DNA of 64,000 nucleotides, taken from the NCBI RefSeq assembly GCF_900637305.1, contig NZ_LR134365.1, positions 430,047 through 494,046 of the forward strand, given 5' to 3'. The notes under the pieces were generated by a model, which was not told the origin of the DNA, ran no database searches, and worked only from the letters and a program-made list of their open reading frames with translations. Made by a program: the position numbers and the translations under genes. Source of the stretch: Cardiobacterium hominis. GTDB taxonomy: Bacteria > Pseudomonadota > Gammaproteobacteria > Cardiobacteriales > Cardiobacteriaceae. Below, piece after piece: positions 1 to 7,994 of the stretch (position 1 is its first letter; every line of letters begins with the position of its first letter).

Positions 1-1
1 A

Positions 2-2890
2 GCGGCGGGCATCGCCCTCTACAAAACCCGGCGCAAAGAAAGCGAAGCGCGCATGAACGAGGTGCGCGACCACCTCACCCGCCACGACGACCGCCTGCAC
101 CAACTGGGCAAACAGCGCGACAAACTCGCGCAAGAAGCCGAAACCGCCAAAACCTGGCGGGCGCTACAAGCCCAGGCCCAAACCGCCAGCCACCAACTAC
201 AAAGCTGGCAATACCACCAACTGCACCGCCAGCACGAAGCCGCGCAAGAACAATACAGCCGCGACCGTGCCGCGCTGAACGACCTCTTCGCCCACAGCGG
301 CATCGACGAAGCCCAAATCGCCGCCCTCGAAGAAAAACTCGCCGCCGCCAAAGCCGCGCACCACGCCGCCGAAAACGCCGCCCTACAAAGCGCCGCCCGC
401 CTCGCCGCACTGCGGCGCGAACTCGAAAGCGGCCGGCAAAACCAACAACACCTCGCGCAAAACGCGCGCGACCAACAAACCCGCCTCGCCCGCCTCAGCC
501 AACAACACGACGAAGACCACGAACAGGCGCAGCAGCACCAAGCCGAAATCGCCCGCCTGCAAGCCGAACTCGCCGAACGCGCGCCCGCGCTCGAAGCCGC
601 CCGCCTCGCCGCCGAACAAGCACGCGCCGCCGCAGACCAACAGCGCCACCAACTCGACGCCCAACGCGAACACCGCCACCACGCCGAAAACCGCCACTAC
701 AGCGCCGCGCACCGCCTGAACGAAGCCCGACAACAACAAGAGCGCCTCGAACAACGCCGCGCCAGCCTACAACCCGCCGCCGACACCGACGACGACGCCC
801 TCGAAGCCGAAACCCTACAAACCCAATACGACACCCTCGCCGAAACCCTCACCGCCCTCGAAGACGCCCAACAACAAACCGCCGCCGAACTCGCCACCGC
901 CCAAGCCCGCTACGACCAACAACAAGCCCAAACCCGCGCCGCCCACACCCGCCACGCCCAACAACAAGCAGCGCTCGACACCCTGCGCCGCCTCCAGCCC
1001 GCGCCCCAAAACCAGCCACCCGAACTCGCCGCCGCCCCCCAACTGCTCGACCACCTGCACGTCGTGCCCGCATGGCAGAGCGCCATCGGCCGCTACCTCG
1101 GCGAGCGCCTGCACGCCGCCCTCGGCACCGAACACTGGCAAACCGCCCTCGCGCACGGCAGCGCCCAACTGGCACGCGGCAGCGTCCCCGCCGCCTGGCA
1201 AGCACACATCCAAAGCGACGCCGACCTCCACCCCTGGCTCGGCCACCTCCAACCACTCGCCGCGCACGACGCCGACATCCGCCGCGACCAACTCGCTCCC
1301 GGCGTGCAATACCTCACCCTCGACGGCAGCATCATCAGCCAAAACAGCATCCAGCCAGCAACGCGCGGCGACGACCAACTGGCGCGACAAAACCAAATCC
1401 ACGCCCTCGAAGCCGAACTACAAAAAAGCGAAACCGCCCTGCAAAACCTCGAAGAAGCCGGAGCCGCCGCCGCCGAACAACTCGCCCGCCTACGCGACAC
1501 CCACGCCGCCCAACAGCGCCAACACCAACAAACCGCGCAACAACAACGCGAACTCGCGCACCGCCTCGCCCTCGTCGCCCAACAACAAACACACCGCGCC
1601 CAACTGCGCGCCCAACAACAACGCGCCCTGGAAACCCTCGCCGAAGACCTCGCCGCCGCCCGCCGCCAACAACAACAAGCCCAAGAAGAAACCGACCTTG
1701 CCGCCGCCGCCCTTGCCGCCCTGCCGCCCGTTACCGCCCTGGAAACCGCCTTCCGCGCCGCCTTCCAGACCTACCAGGACGCCGACCACAGCTGGCAACA
1801 ACAACAAAACGACTACCGCGCCGCCGAAGCCGCGCTCGAACAACACCGCGCCCACCTTGCCGCCGGTGACAAACAGGCACAACGCCTCGCCGCCGAACGC
1901 CTGGAAGCCGAAGAAACCCTCGCCGCCCTGCAAGAACAAAGCGAAGCACTCGCCCTCGAACTCGAAGAAAAACACCTGAGCCACGAAGCCCTCGAAGAAA
2001 CCCACCAACAACACGAACAACAGCGGGCGCAGACCGCGCGCGCCGTCGAAGAACAAGCACACCACCTGCACCGCGAACAAGAAACCCTGCGCGAACGCCA
2101 ACACCAGCGCGCCCTGGCAGAAGAACGCCTGAACCACCACCAAGAACACCTCGCCCAAATCCAACAACAACTCCAGCGCATCACCGCCGAACTCCTCGCC
2201 GACAACCGCGAACCGCTGGACATGGACGATGCCAACCCGCCGGACGAAGCCGCCCTGACCGCCCGAATCCGCAGCCTCAAACAACAAATGGAAGCCCTCG
2301 GCGCCGTAAACCTCGCCGCCATCGCCGACTACGACAGCGCCGACGCCGAATACCGCAGCCTCGACGACCAATGCCGCGACCTGCGCCACACCCTCGAACT
2401 GCTCGAAGAAGCCATCACCAAACTGGACAACGAAACCCGCAGCCGCCTGCAAGACACCCTGGACATCGTGAACCGCCACTTCGCCAGCCTCTTCCCGCTG
2501 CTCTTCCGCGGCGGCGAAGCCGAACTCGCCTGGACGGAGGGCGACATACTGGAAGCAGGCATGACCATCGCCGTGCGCCCGCCGGGCAAAAAAGTCAAAA
2601 ACCTGAGCGTGCTCTCCGGCGGCGAAAAAGCGCTGACCGCGCTCGCCCTCGTCTTCGCGCTCTTCCGCTTGAACCCGGCGCCGTTTTGTCTTCTGGACGA
2701 AGTCGATGCCCCGCTGGATGACGCCAACGTCGGCCGCCTGAGCGCGCTTTTGCGCGAAATGGCGGGACAGCCCCAATTCATCGTCATCACCCACCGCAAA
2801 CGCACCATGCAAACCTGCGACCAACTCATCGGCGTCACCATGAGCGAACCCGGCGTCTCCCGCCTCGTCGCCGTACAATTTGGCGAATAA
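2..2890 (+). CDS. smc: Chromosome partition protein Smc, 5'-truncated by the window edge
   Basis: SMC ATPase that organises and segregates the chromosome in complex with ScpA/ScpB. The frame is open from base 2 (AAGIALYKTRRKESEARM), which matches the conserved stretch following the N-terminal ATPase head, so the true start lies outside the window and about 962 residues are seen. Two long Gln/Glu/Ala-rich coiled-coil arms flank a compact hinge (about residues 340-460). The C-terminal head carries the ABC signature LSVLSGGEKAL and the Walker B motif CLLDEVDAPLDDANV, followed by the switch His (VITHRK). Ordinary Smc; the presence of Smc rather than MukB is informative about lineage. The stop is followed by about 100 bp before a small ORF. 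Confidence 0.97.
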   Translation, partial: AAGIALYKTRRKESEARMNEVRDHLTRHDDRLHQLGKQRDKLAQEAETAKTWRALQAQAQTASHQLQSWQYHQLHRQHEAAQEQYSRDRAALNDLFAHSGIDEAQIAALEEKLAAAKAAHHAAENAALQSAARLAALRRELESGRQNQQHLAQNARDQQTRLARLSQQHDEDHEQAQQHQAEIARLQAELAERAPALEAARLAAEQARAAADQQRHQLDAQREHRHHAENRHYSAAHRLNEARQQQERLEQRRASLQPAADTDDDALEAETLQTQYDTLAETLTALEDAQQQTAAELATAQARYDQQQAQTRAAHTRHAQQQAALDTLRRLQPAPQNQPPELAAAPQLLDHLHVVPAWQSAIGRYLGERLHAALGTEHWQTALAHGSAQLARGSVPAAWQAHIQSDADLHPWLGHLQPLAAHDADIRRDQLAPGVQYLTLDGSIISQNSIQPATRGDDQLARQNQIHALEAELQKSETALQNLEEAGAAAAEQLARLRDTHAAQQRQHQQTAQQQRELAHRLALVAQQQTHRAQLRAQQQRALETLAEDLAAARRQQQQAQEETDLAAAALAALPPVTALETAFRAAFQTYQDADHSWQQQQNDYRAAEAALEQHRAHLAAGDKQAQRLAAERLEAEETLAALQEQSEALALELEEKHLSHEALEETHQQHEQQRAQTARAVEEQAHHLHREQETLRERQHQRALAEERLNHHQEHLAQIQQQLQRITAELLADNREPLDMDDANPPDEAALTARIRSLKQQMEALGAVNLAAIADYDSADAEYRSLDDQCRDLRHTLELLEEAITKLDNETRSRLQDTLDIVNRHFASLFPLLFRGGEAELAWTEGDILEAGMTIAVRPPGKKVKNLSVLSGGEKALTALALVFALFRLNPAPFCLLDEVDAPLDDANVGRLSALLREMAGQPQFIVITHRKRTMQTCDQLIGVTMSEPGVSRLVAVQFGE

Positions 2891-2991
2891 AACGACAACC
2901 AAACCAAAACGCATAAACACCAAACCAAAAGCCATTTCCCTTCCCGTACGCTGCCACCGACAATACCGGCAACCACCAGAAGGAGAAACGC

Positions 2992-3150
2992 ATGATTACC
3001 CCCCTCAACATCGCCCCGCTTGCCGCAGAGCGCCCCGCGACAACCCGCACCCCGCTCGATGCCTGGCTTGACAGCGAAAGCCGCATGGGCGCACTCATCC
3101 TGCCACTCGCCCGCAAACCCGCCGCACAGACACGCCCCCGCTTCTCATAA
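2992..3150 (+). CDS. Small hypothetical protein, 52 aa
   Basis: ATG at 2992 is preceded by a strong ribosome-binding site (AGAAGGAG, spacing 5-6). It encodes 52 residues beginning MITPLNIAPLAAERP and ending in taa at 3150. No signal peptide, membrane segment or recognised domain is visible. It lies upstream of the TonB-receptor-like gene, the position where small HemP-type proteins sometimes sit, but the HemP motif is not convincingly present, so no function is proposed. The good Shine-Dalgarno sequence is the main reason to call it. Confidence 0.45.
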   Translation: MITPLNIAPLAAERPATTRTPLDAWLDSESRMGALILPLARKPAAQTRPRFS

Positions 3151-3235
3151 ACCATCGCGCAGCCGCAGCCCATGCAAACTCAAAGAAGAAGGTTTATCAT
3201 TAACCGAACATTGCCAACCTTTGAGGAAACCCGAC

Positions 3236-5119
3236 ATGAAACTGCCCTACCTGCTCCCGCTGCTCGCCGTTGCCGCCGCACACGCCGAAGAAAAAACCGA
3301 CCTCGCGACGGCGGACGCCTACCGTCCGCAATACGACTTCTCCCCGCCGCCGGTCATCACCCCGCAAACCCCCTTCGGCCAGCCGCTGGAAAACCAGTTT
3401 GACTACCAGCGCCCGTGGGTGAACCCCTCAGTCGCGCAAAACGTCAGCACCAACACCACCCGCCCGCTACAAATAGAGGCCAGCATCGGCAACCTCGGCG
3501 ACCAAGAGCGCCTGCTCTACCGCCAGCGCGGCAGCAACCTCTACGGCGCGGTACAAGCCTACCGCCTCCACCTCGACGACTACAAAGACGGCAACGGCCA
3601 GCGCGTCCATGCCGGCTACACGCGCGACGGCGAAATGGCGATGCTCGGCTTTGTGCCGGACGCGCGGCAAGAATACCGCCTGGGCGTCGTGCGCGACCAC
3701 ATCGCCGACGACAAACAACCGCAGCACCAAATGGACGCCGTCAAAACCCAACGCATCGTGGTGAACGCCAACGCCCGCCTCGGTGCGCAAGACCAAAGCA
3801 ACACCATCAACCTCACCGCGCGCCACATCGAACTCGACCGCACCGCCAACAACTACAAACTGCGCACCACCGCGCCGAACAACCCGCGCGTCAAAATGGA
3901 AGTCGAACGCAGCAAAACCGACCTCGGCGCCGACTACCGCATCCAATACGGCGAACAGCGCTCCCACATCGGCCTACAATACGGGCGCGACAGCCACAAC
4001 GCCGAGCGCTTCGCCCTCACCCCGCAAGGCGCGCGCCGCAACGCCTACCGCTTCGCCGACATCCACAGCGACCACTACCACCTCTACTACGACCACTACT
4101 GGAACATCACCCCGGAACACCAAATCAGCGGCGGCCTCAGCTACGACCGCCTGACCGCGGACGTGAAAAAGAAAAACACCCCGTCAAAAATCGGCGAACA
4201 AAACTTCCCCGCGCCAAACCAACTCTGGCAGCAATACTACGGGCGCGCGCTTAATGGCAAACGCACCACCAGCGGCGTTGGCGCAGCCCTTGCCTACGAG
4301 TTTCGCCCCAGCGAGCGACAAAAATACCGCATAGGCGTGGACAGCCGCATCCGCCAGCCGGAAAACCCGGAGCGCTTCACCTCACTGCCCGGGCAAAACG
4401 GCATGGGCTGGATCGGCAACCCCTACCTCAAACCCGAACGCCACAACCGCATCGCCATCAGCGGCAGCTGGCAGGGTGAAGGCTGGCGCGACTACGGCAA
4501 AGTACGCAACGGCGACCTTGCCGGCGCCTGGCAAATCGAAGCCGCTGCCGACTACGACAAAGTGCACGACTTCATCACCTACGACCGCGCGCGCGGGCAA
4601 AACAGCATCCACAAAAACGACGGCAACATCATCAGCCGCAACACCAACGCCACCCTCATCGGCGCCGAAATCAGCGCGGCCAAAAGCCTGACCGGCAACC
4701 TCGCCACCCGCGGCAAACTGCGCTACCAATACGGCGAAAACAACGGCGACCACCGCCCGCTCTACAACGTGCGCCCGCTCAGCGCCGACCTCGCGCTCGA
4801 CTGGCAGGACTACGCCAGCTTCGGCAGCTACAACCTCGGCGCCAACCTGCACTACGCGCACAAAAGCACGCGCCTGGACAGCGACAAAACCAAAGGCCTT
4901 GGCTTCGACAACCCGCTGCACTACCAGAGCTACGCCACCGTGAACCTCTACGCCAGCCTGCAAACGCGCGACCGCTTCGCCGTCAGCCTCGGCATCGACA
5001 ACCTCCTTGACCGCAAATACCACGCCTACAACGAACAGCCGCACGTCGCCGCATTAAGCCCCAACGCCGTCGCCGCGCCGGAACGCACCTACTGGCTGGG
5101 ATTTAGCTTTAACTTCTAA
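3236..5119 (+). CDS. TonB-dependent receptor-like outer membrane barrel, apparently lacking the plug
   Basis: Outer membrane beta-barrel resembling the barrel part of TonB-dependent copper receptors (NosA/OprC type). The start at 3236 is chosen because it gives a classic signal peptide (MKLPYLLPLLAVAAAHA) and has GAGGA upstream; the frame extends further 5' but without signal character. The mature protein has only about 55 residues before the first barrel-like segment, so the usual plug domain of about 130 residues and a TonB box are not seen. The rest is alternating aromatic strands, with DDYKDGNG as in copper receptors, NPYLKPER (the usual C-terminal-third motif), IDNLLDRKYHAYNE and a terminal Phe in GFSFNF. 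At 627 aa it is shorter than full receptors. An ABC binding protein follows. Ligand unknown; copper is a family-based guess. Confidence 0.8.
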   Translation: MKLPYLLPLLAVAAAHAEEKTDLATADAYRPQYDFSPPPVITPQTPFGQPLENQFDYQRPWVNPSVAQNVSTNTTRPLQIEASIGNLGDQERLLYRQRGSNLYGAVQAYRLHLDDYKDGNGQRVHAGYTRDGEMAMLGFVPDARQEYRLGVVRDHIADDKQPQHQMDAVKTQRIVVNANARLGAQDQSNTINLTARHIELDRTANNYKLRTTAPNNPRVKMEVERSKTDLGADYRIQYGEQRSHIGLQYGRDSHNAERFALTPQGARRNAYRFADIHSDHYHLYYDHYWNITPEHQISGGLSYDRLTADVKKKNTPSKIGEQNFPAPNQLWQQYYGRALNGKRTTSGVGAALAYEFRPSERQKYRIGVDSRIRQPENPERFTSLPGQNGMGWIGNPYLKPERHNRIAISGSWQGEGWRDYGKVRNGDLAGAWQIEAAADYDKVHDFITYDRARGQNSIHKNDGNIISRNTNATLIGAEISAAKSLTGNLATRGKLRYQYGENNGDHRPLYNVRPLSADLALDWQDYASFGSYNLGANLHYAHKSTRLDSDKTKGLGFDNPLHYQSYATVNLYASLQTRDRFAVSLGIDNLLDRKYHAYNEQPHVAALSPNAVAAPERTYWLGFSFNF

Positions 5120-5120
5120 A

Positions 5121-5150
5121 AGCCCCCCGTGGGGGAGGTCTGGGGTTTGC
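5121..5150. repeat. Short REP-like GC hairpin remnant
   Basis: GCCCCCCGTGGGGGAGG followed by TCTGGGGT immediately after the barrel gene. This is a short version of the C-run/G-run hairpin with a GGGG tail that recurs between genes through the window. Confidence 0.45.
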
Positions 5151-5202
5151 CCGCAAACCGCGCTGTTCAGTAGCCATCGCCAGCCCAACCTGCAACCATC
5201 CC

Positions 5203-5237
5203 TTTACATACACCACGAGCGCTCAAGTGTATGTAAA
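5203..5237. promoter_or_regulatory. 35-bp palindrome, copy A, upstream of the ABC binding protein
   Basis: Perfect 11-bp arms TTTACATACAC and GTGTATGTAAA surround a 13-bp core containing GAGCGCTC. The element ends 30 bp before the ATG at 5268, with CCGGAG as ribosome-binding site between. Two nearly identical elements lie at 58832-58866 and 59795-59829 in the same position relative to other genes. It looks like an operator or leader element, but the binding factor is unknown. Confidence 0.6.
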
Positions 5238-5267
5238 CGCCCCATCACCCAAACCGGAGACTCTGCC

Positions 5268-6239
5268 ATGACCCACCACCTCACCCGCCGCCGCTTCCTG
5301 CAAATCAGCGCCGCGACCGCAGCCGCCAGCGCCCTGCCGCTGCGCGCCGCCGAACCCTTCACCCTGTGGGGGCCGCCCGTCACCCCGACCGTACTGCTGG
5401 CGGTCGCCGCCGAAATGGGCGAAGCGCGCAAAATCCGCCCGTTTACCGTCAAAAGCTGGCAAAGCCCGGACATGCTGCGCGCGGGACTGCTCAACAAAAG
5501 CATCGCAATCAGCGTCGTGCCGAGCTACGTCGCCGCCAACCTGCGCGCGCAAGGCCAGCCGGTACTCTTGCACAACATCATGACGCGCGGCCTGCTGGCA
5601 GTCATGAGCAAAGCGGGCACCATCAGCGACCTCGGCGGCTTGGCTGAAAAAAACCTCGTCATGCCCTTCAAAAACGACATGCCGGATATCGTCCTGCAAA
5701 TACTCGCCAAAAAACACGGCATTAACCTCGAAAACCGCATCACCTACACCGCCACCCCGCCCGAAGCCGTTACCCTTTTCCTGCAAAAAGACTACCCGAA
5801 CGCGCTCCTGCCCGAACCGCTCGCCAGCGCCTCCACCCTCAAAGGCAAACAAGAAGGCGTGAACGTGGAGCGCAGCTTCTCCCTCGACAAAATCTGGAGC
5901 GAAACCTTTAACACCGCCAAAGGCGGCATCGCCCAAGCGGGGCTGATGGTGTCCGAGACGGCCGCCAAAGAACACGCCGACTTCCTCGCCGCGCTGGACA
6001 AAGACCTGCTCGCGGCGGTGGACTGGGTCGCGAACAACGGCAAAAGCGCCGCAGAAATCGCCGCCAACTACATGCCCGCACCCGTGCCCGCGCTGGAGCG
6101 CGCCTTCCCGCACTCCGCCCTCTGCGCCATTCCCGCCAAAACCATCGGCGACGAAATCCTGCAATTCCTCAACGAACTGCACCAGTTCAACCCGAAAATC
6201 ACCGGCGGCAAGGCCGTCGATGCCAGCCTGCTCGGCTAA
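5268..6239 (+). CDS. Tat-exported ABC transporter substrate-binding protein (NitT/TauT/NMT1-like)
   Basis: Periplasmic solute-binding protein of 323 aa. The N-terminus has a twin-arginine signal (TRRRFLQISAATAAASA, cleavage near LRAAEP), so it is exported folded through Tat. The mature part starts FTLWGPPVTPTVLLAV and has the two-lobe NMT1/SsuA-like pattern (LLNKSIAISVVPSY, LPEPLASAS). No ABC permease or ATPase gene is adjacent: the barrel gene lies upstream and convergent genes lie downstream. It may work with the upstream barrel or with a transporter encoded elsewhere. The ATG is preceded by CCGGAG and by palindrome copy A. Ligand not determinable from sequence. Confidence 0.8.
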   Translation: MTHHLTRRRFLQISAATAAASALPLRAAEPFTLWGPPVTPTVLLAVAAEMGEARKIRPFTVKSWQSPDMLRAGLLNKSIAISVVPSYVAANLRAQGQPVLLHNIMTRGLLAVMSKAGTISDLGGLAEKNLVMPFKNDMPDIVLQILAKKHGINLENRITYTATPPEAVTLFLQKDYPNALLPEPLASASTLKGKQEGVNVERSFSLDKIWSETFNTAKGGIAQAGLMVSETAAKEHADFLAALDKDLLAAVDWVANNGKSAAEIAANYMPAPVPALERAFPHSALCAIPAKTIGDEILQFLNELHQFNPKITGGKAVDASLLG

Positions 6240-6255
6240 CCGCACCTTTCTCACG

Positions 6256-6294
6256 CGCACAAAAAAACCGCCGCATCCGGCGGTTTTTTGTGCG
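6256..6294. terminator. Bidirectional Rho-independent terminator
   Basis: Stem AACCGCCG/CGGCGGTT flanked by A and T runs and by outer CGCAC/GTGCG pairing. It separates the convergent binding-protein gene and the 6302-6565 gene. Confidence 0.9.
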
Positions 6295-6301
6295 TCCGCA
6301 T

Positions 6302-6565
6302 TCAGCGCAACAGCGCGTAGGTCAGCCCCAGCGGCAGCACCCCGCCGACAATCAAGACCAGCAACCACGTCAGCAAGCTGTCGCCCACCCGGCGCAGCAG
6401 CAGGAAATAACCCCAGGCGTAGCCGGCGGTAATCGCCAGCGACACCGGGCCGTGATAGCCGAAAGCCATAACGTCAATGCCCGTAAAAAGCAGCGCCCAA
6501 AACCACGCCGGGCCGCCGCTGTCCTGGATTTTGCCGATGGCCATCAAAATCGCGATTTCCAGCAT
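6302..6565 (-). CDS. Small hypothetical membrane protein, 87 aa
   Basis: 87 residues with about three hydrophobic segments (WFWALLFTGIDVMAF, LAITAGYAWGYFLLL, LLTWLLVLIVGGVLPLGLTY). The start is supported by GGGAGG at proper spacing. No family recognised. It ends against the bidirectional terminator and is followed upstream by the MliC-like gene on the same strand, with a 70-bp gap. Confidence 0.7.
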   Translation of the reverse strand: MLEIAILMAIGKIQDSGGPAWFWALLFTGIDVMAFGYHGPVSLAITAGYAWGYFLLLRRVGDSLLTWLLVLIVGGVLPLGLTYALLR

Positions 6566-6634
6566 ATCGTCCTCCCAAACAAAACGGGGCAGGTGGCTTG
6601 CGACCGCCCTGCCCGCGCATCTACCGATACAAAA

Positions 6635-7057
6635 TCAGTTACGAATCACGCCGCTGCGGCAGGTGGTTTCAACCTTGTTGCCATACGAGTCGGTAAAGGC
6701 GAAGAATGCCTCGCTGCCCTTCTGGTGCCATTCCGCGCCGCGGCCAAAGAGGCCGTTGTTGCTGACGTAGCGCTCGCCGGAAGCGGCGACGGCGTTGTCG
6801 AGCACGGCAGTTTTGTCGTCCAGGCGCAGTTCAATCTGGTTCACGCTCAAATTGCGGATGTTGACGCCCAGGCCGTTTTCGCAGTCAAAATGCGTGGCGC
6901 CGCCTGCTTGCGGCATCTGCGCGGGGGCAGGATAGTTGTTCGCAGGCGGATTAGGCACCGGCGTGTTTGGCACGCTGCTGTTGTTATTGCCGCCGCTGAC
7001 ACAGGCGGTCAAACCCAAAGCGACGAATGCCGGAAGAAAGAAAGTTGCACGTTTCAT
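6635..7057 (-). CDS. MliC/PliC-type lysozyme inhibitor lipoprotein
   Basis: 140-aa lipoprotein with signal MKRATFFLPAFVALGLTAC (lipobox LTAC), then a Pro/Asn-rich tether, then one MliC-like domain (about residues 60-140) containing FDCENGLGVNIRN and a closing Cys in KVETTCRSG that would form the usual disulfide. MliC proteins block host C-type lysozyme at the cell envelope. The start at 7057 is chosen over an upstream ATG because AGGAG precedes it and it begins the signal peptide. It is divergent from a tandem ACP-like protein at 7248, so two lysozyme-inhibitor-type genes share one intergenic region of about 190 bp. Confidence 0.8.
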   Translation of the reverse strand: MKRATFFLPAFVALGLTACVSGGNNNSSVPNTPVPNPPANNYPAPAQMPQAGGATHFDCENGLGVNIRNLSVNQIELRLDDKTAVLDNAVAASGERYVSNNGLFGRGAEWHQKGSEAFFAFTDSYGNKVETTCRSGVIRN

Positions 7058-7247
7058 GAAAGCTCCTGTTGTTGAAATCGGCCGCACCAGGCGGCGACGC
7101 GCGCATTATAATGGAGCGCTCCGCGCCGCTCGCATAATCTTTGGCAAGTTTACTAATTGGCAAGCACGACGCGGAATGGCTGTTTTATACTGCGCGCCGC
7201 AGTCGCTCATGGCTGTGTGCTTTTCTTTCCAACTTCAGGAGTTTTTT

Positions 7248-7940
7248 ATGAAAATCTGGATTCCCGCCGCAGCTGCCACTCTGGCACTCGCTTTTTCGGC
7301 GACCGCTTCCGCTGCCGGTGGCACGGTTTCTTATCAGTGCCAGAACAATAAAAAGATCAGCGTCAATTACGTTTTTAATGAGCAAGGCGTCCCGACACAG
7401 GCCACGGCAACGCTCAAAGGTAAAAAACGCTTGATGAAATATGATTTGAACCGCTCTGATAACGTCGATACTTATTTCAAGGACAAGAGCGGCTTCAATA
7501 TCAGCACATCCAATATGGATGCCAGCAATTTCCGCGAAGCACCGATCATGATTTTCTCGCCGGACAGCGAAATTCTTTATAATGATTGCAATCCGGTAGC
7601 ACAGCAATCATCCGAGTCGCAGCAACGCCAAAATGCCGGAAAAATCACCAAAACCGGCAGCGTTTCCTATATGTGCCTCAACGAGCGCCGCCTGAAAGTC
7701 AATTATGCATTTAATGGCGCGGGCGTGCCGGTCAAGGCCGAAGCGATTTTGAATGGCAGCAAACGCACCCTGCAATACGATTTGAACCGCTCCGGTGATC
7801 AAGATGTGTATTTCCAGGATCGCGCAGGCTATAACCTCAGCACTTCCTATATGGATGCCAATAATTTCCGTCAGAATACTGTGATGGTGATGAATCCGAA
7901 CAGCGAATTTCTGTATAAAGATTGCGCGCCGATGAATTAA
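7248..7940 (+). CDS. Periplasmic/surface protein with two tandem ACP-type (lysozyme-inhibitor) domains
   Basis: 230-aa exported protein. Signal peptide MKIWIPAAAATLALAFSATASA is followed by two homologous repeats (about residues 24-113 and 135-230). Each has the order VSYxCxNxxxxxVNYxFNxxGVP, KYDLNRS/QYDLNRS, STSxMDAxNFR and a closing xxDC. This pattern matches the Neisseria adhesin complex protein (ACP), which inhibits lysozyme; the Neisseria protein has one domain. Each repeat has two Cys, consistent with one disulfide per domain. GGAGTTTTTT precedes the ATG. The AT-richer codon use differs from neighbours. The duplication is seen directly; inhibition is inferred from the family. Confidence 0.82.
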   Translation: MKIWIPAAAATLALAFSATASAAGGTVSYQCQNNKKISVNYVFNEQGVPTQATATLKGKKRLMKYDLNRSDNVDTYFKDKSGFNISTSNMDASNFREAPIMIFSPDSEILYNDCNPVAQQSSESQQRQNAGKITKTGSVSYMCLNERRLKVNYAFNGAGVPVKAEAILNGSKRTLQYDLNRSGDQDVYFQDRAGYNLSTSYMDANNFRQNTVMVMNPNSEFLYKDCAPMN

Positions 7941-7954
7941 GTTGGCTCGTGCAT

Positions 7955-7983
7955 AAAAAAGCCCGCATAATGCGGGCTTTTTT
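7955..7983. terminator. Bidirectional Rho-independent terminator
   Basis: Stem AAGCCCGCA/TGCGGGCTT with flanking A and T runs, between the convergent tandem-ACP gene and the efflux channel gene. Confidence 0.92.
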
Positions 7984-7994
7984 GTTATGCGCGG

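Noticed and set aside
5121..5150. Rho-independent terminator after the barrel gene
   Set aside because: GC hairpin lacks a following T run; it fits better as a REP-like remnant.
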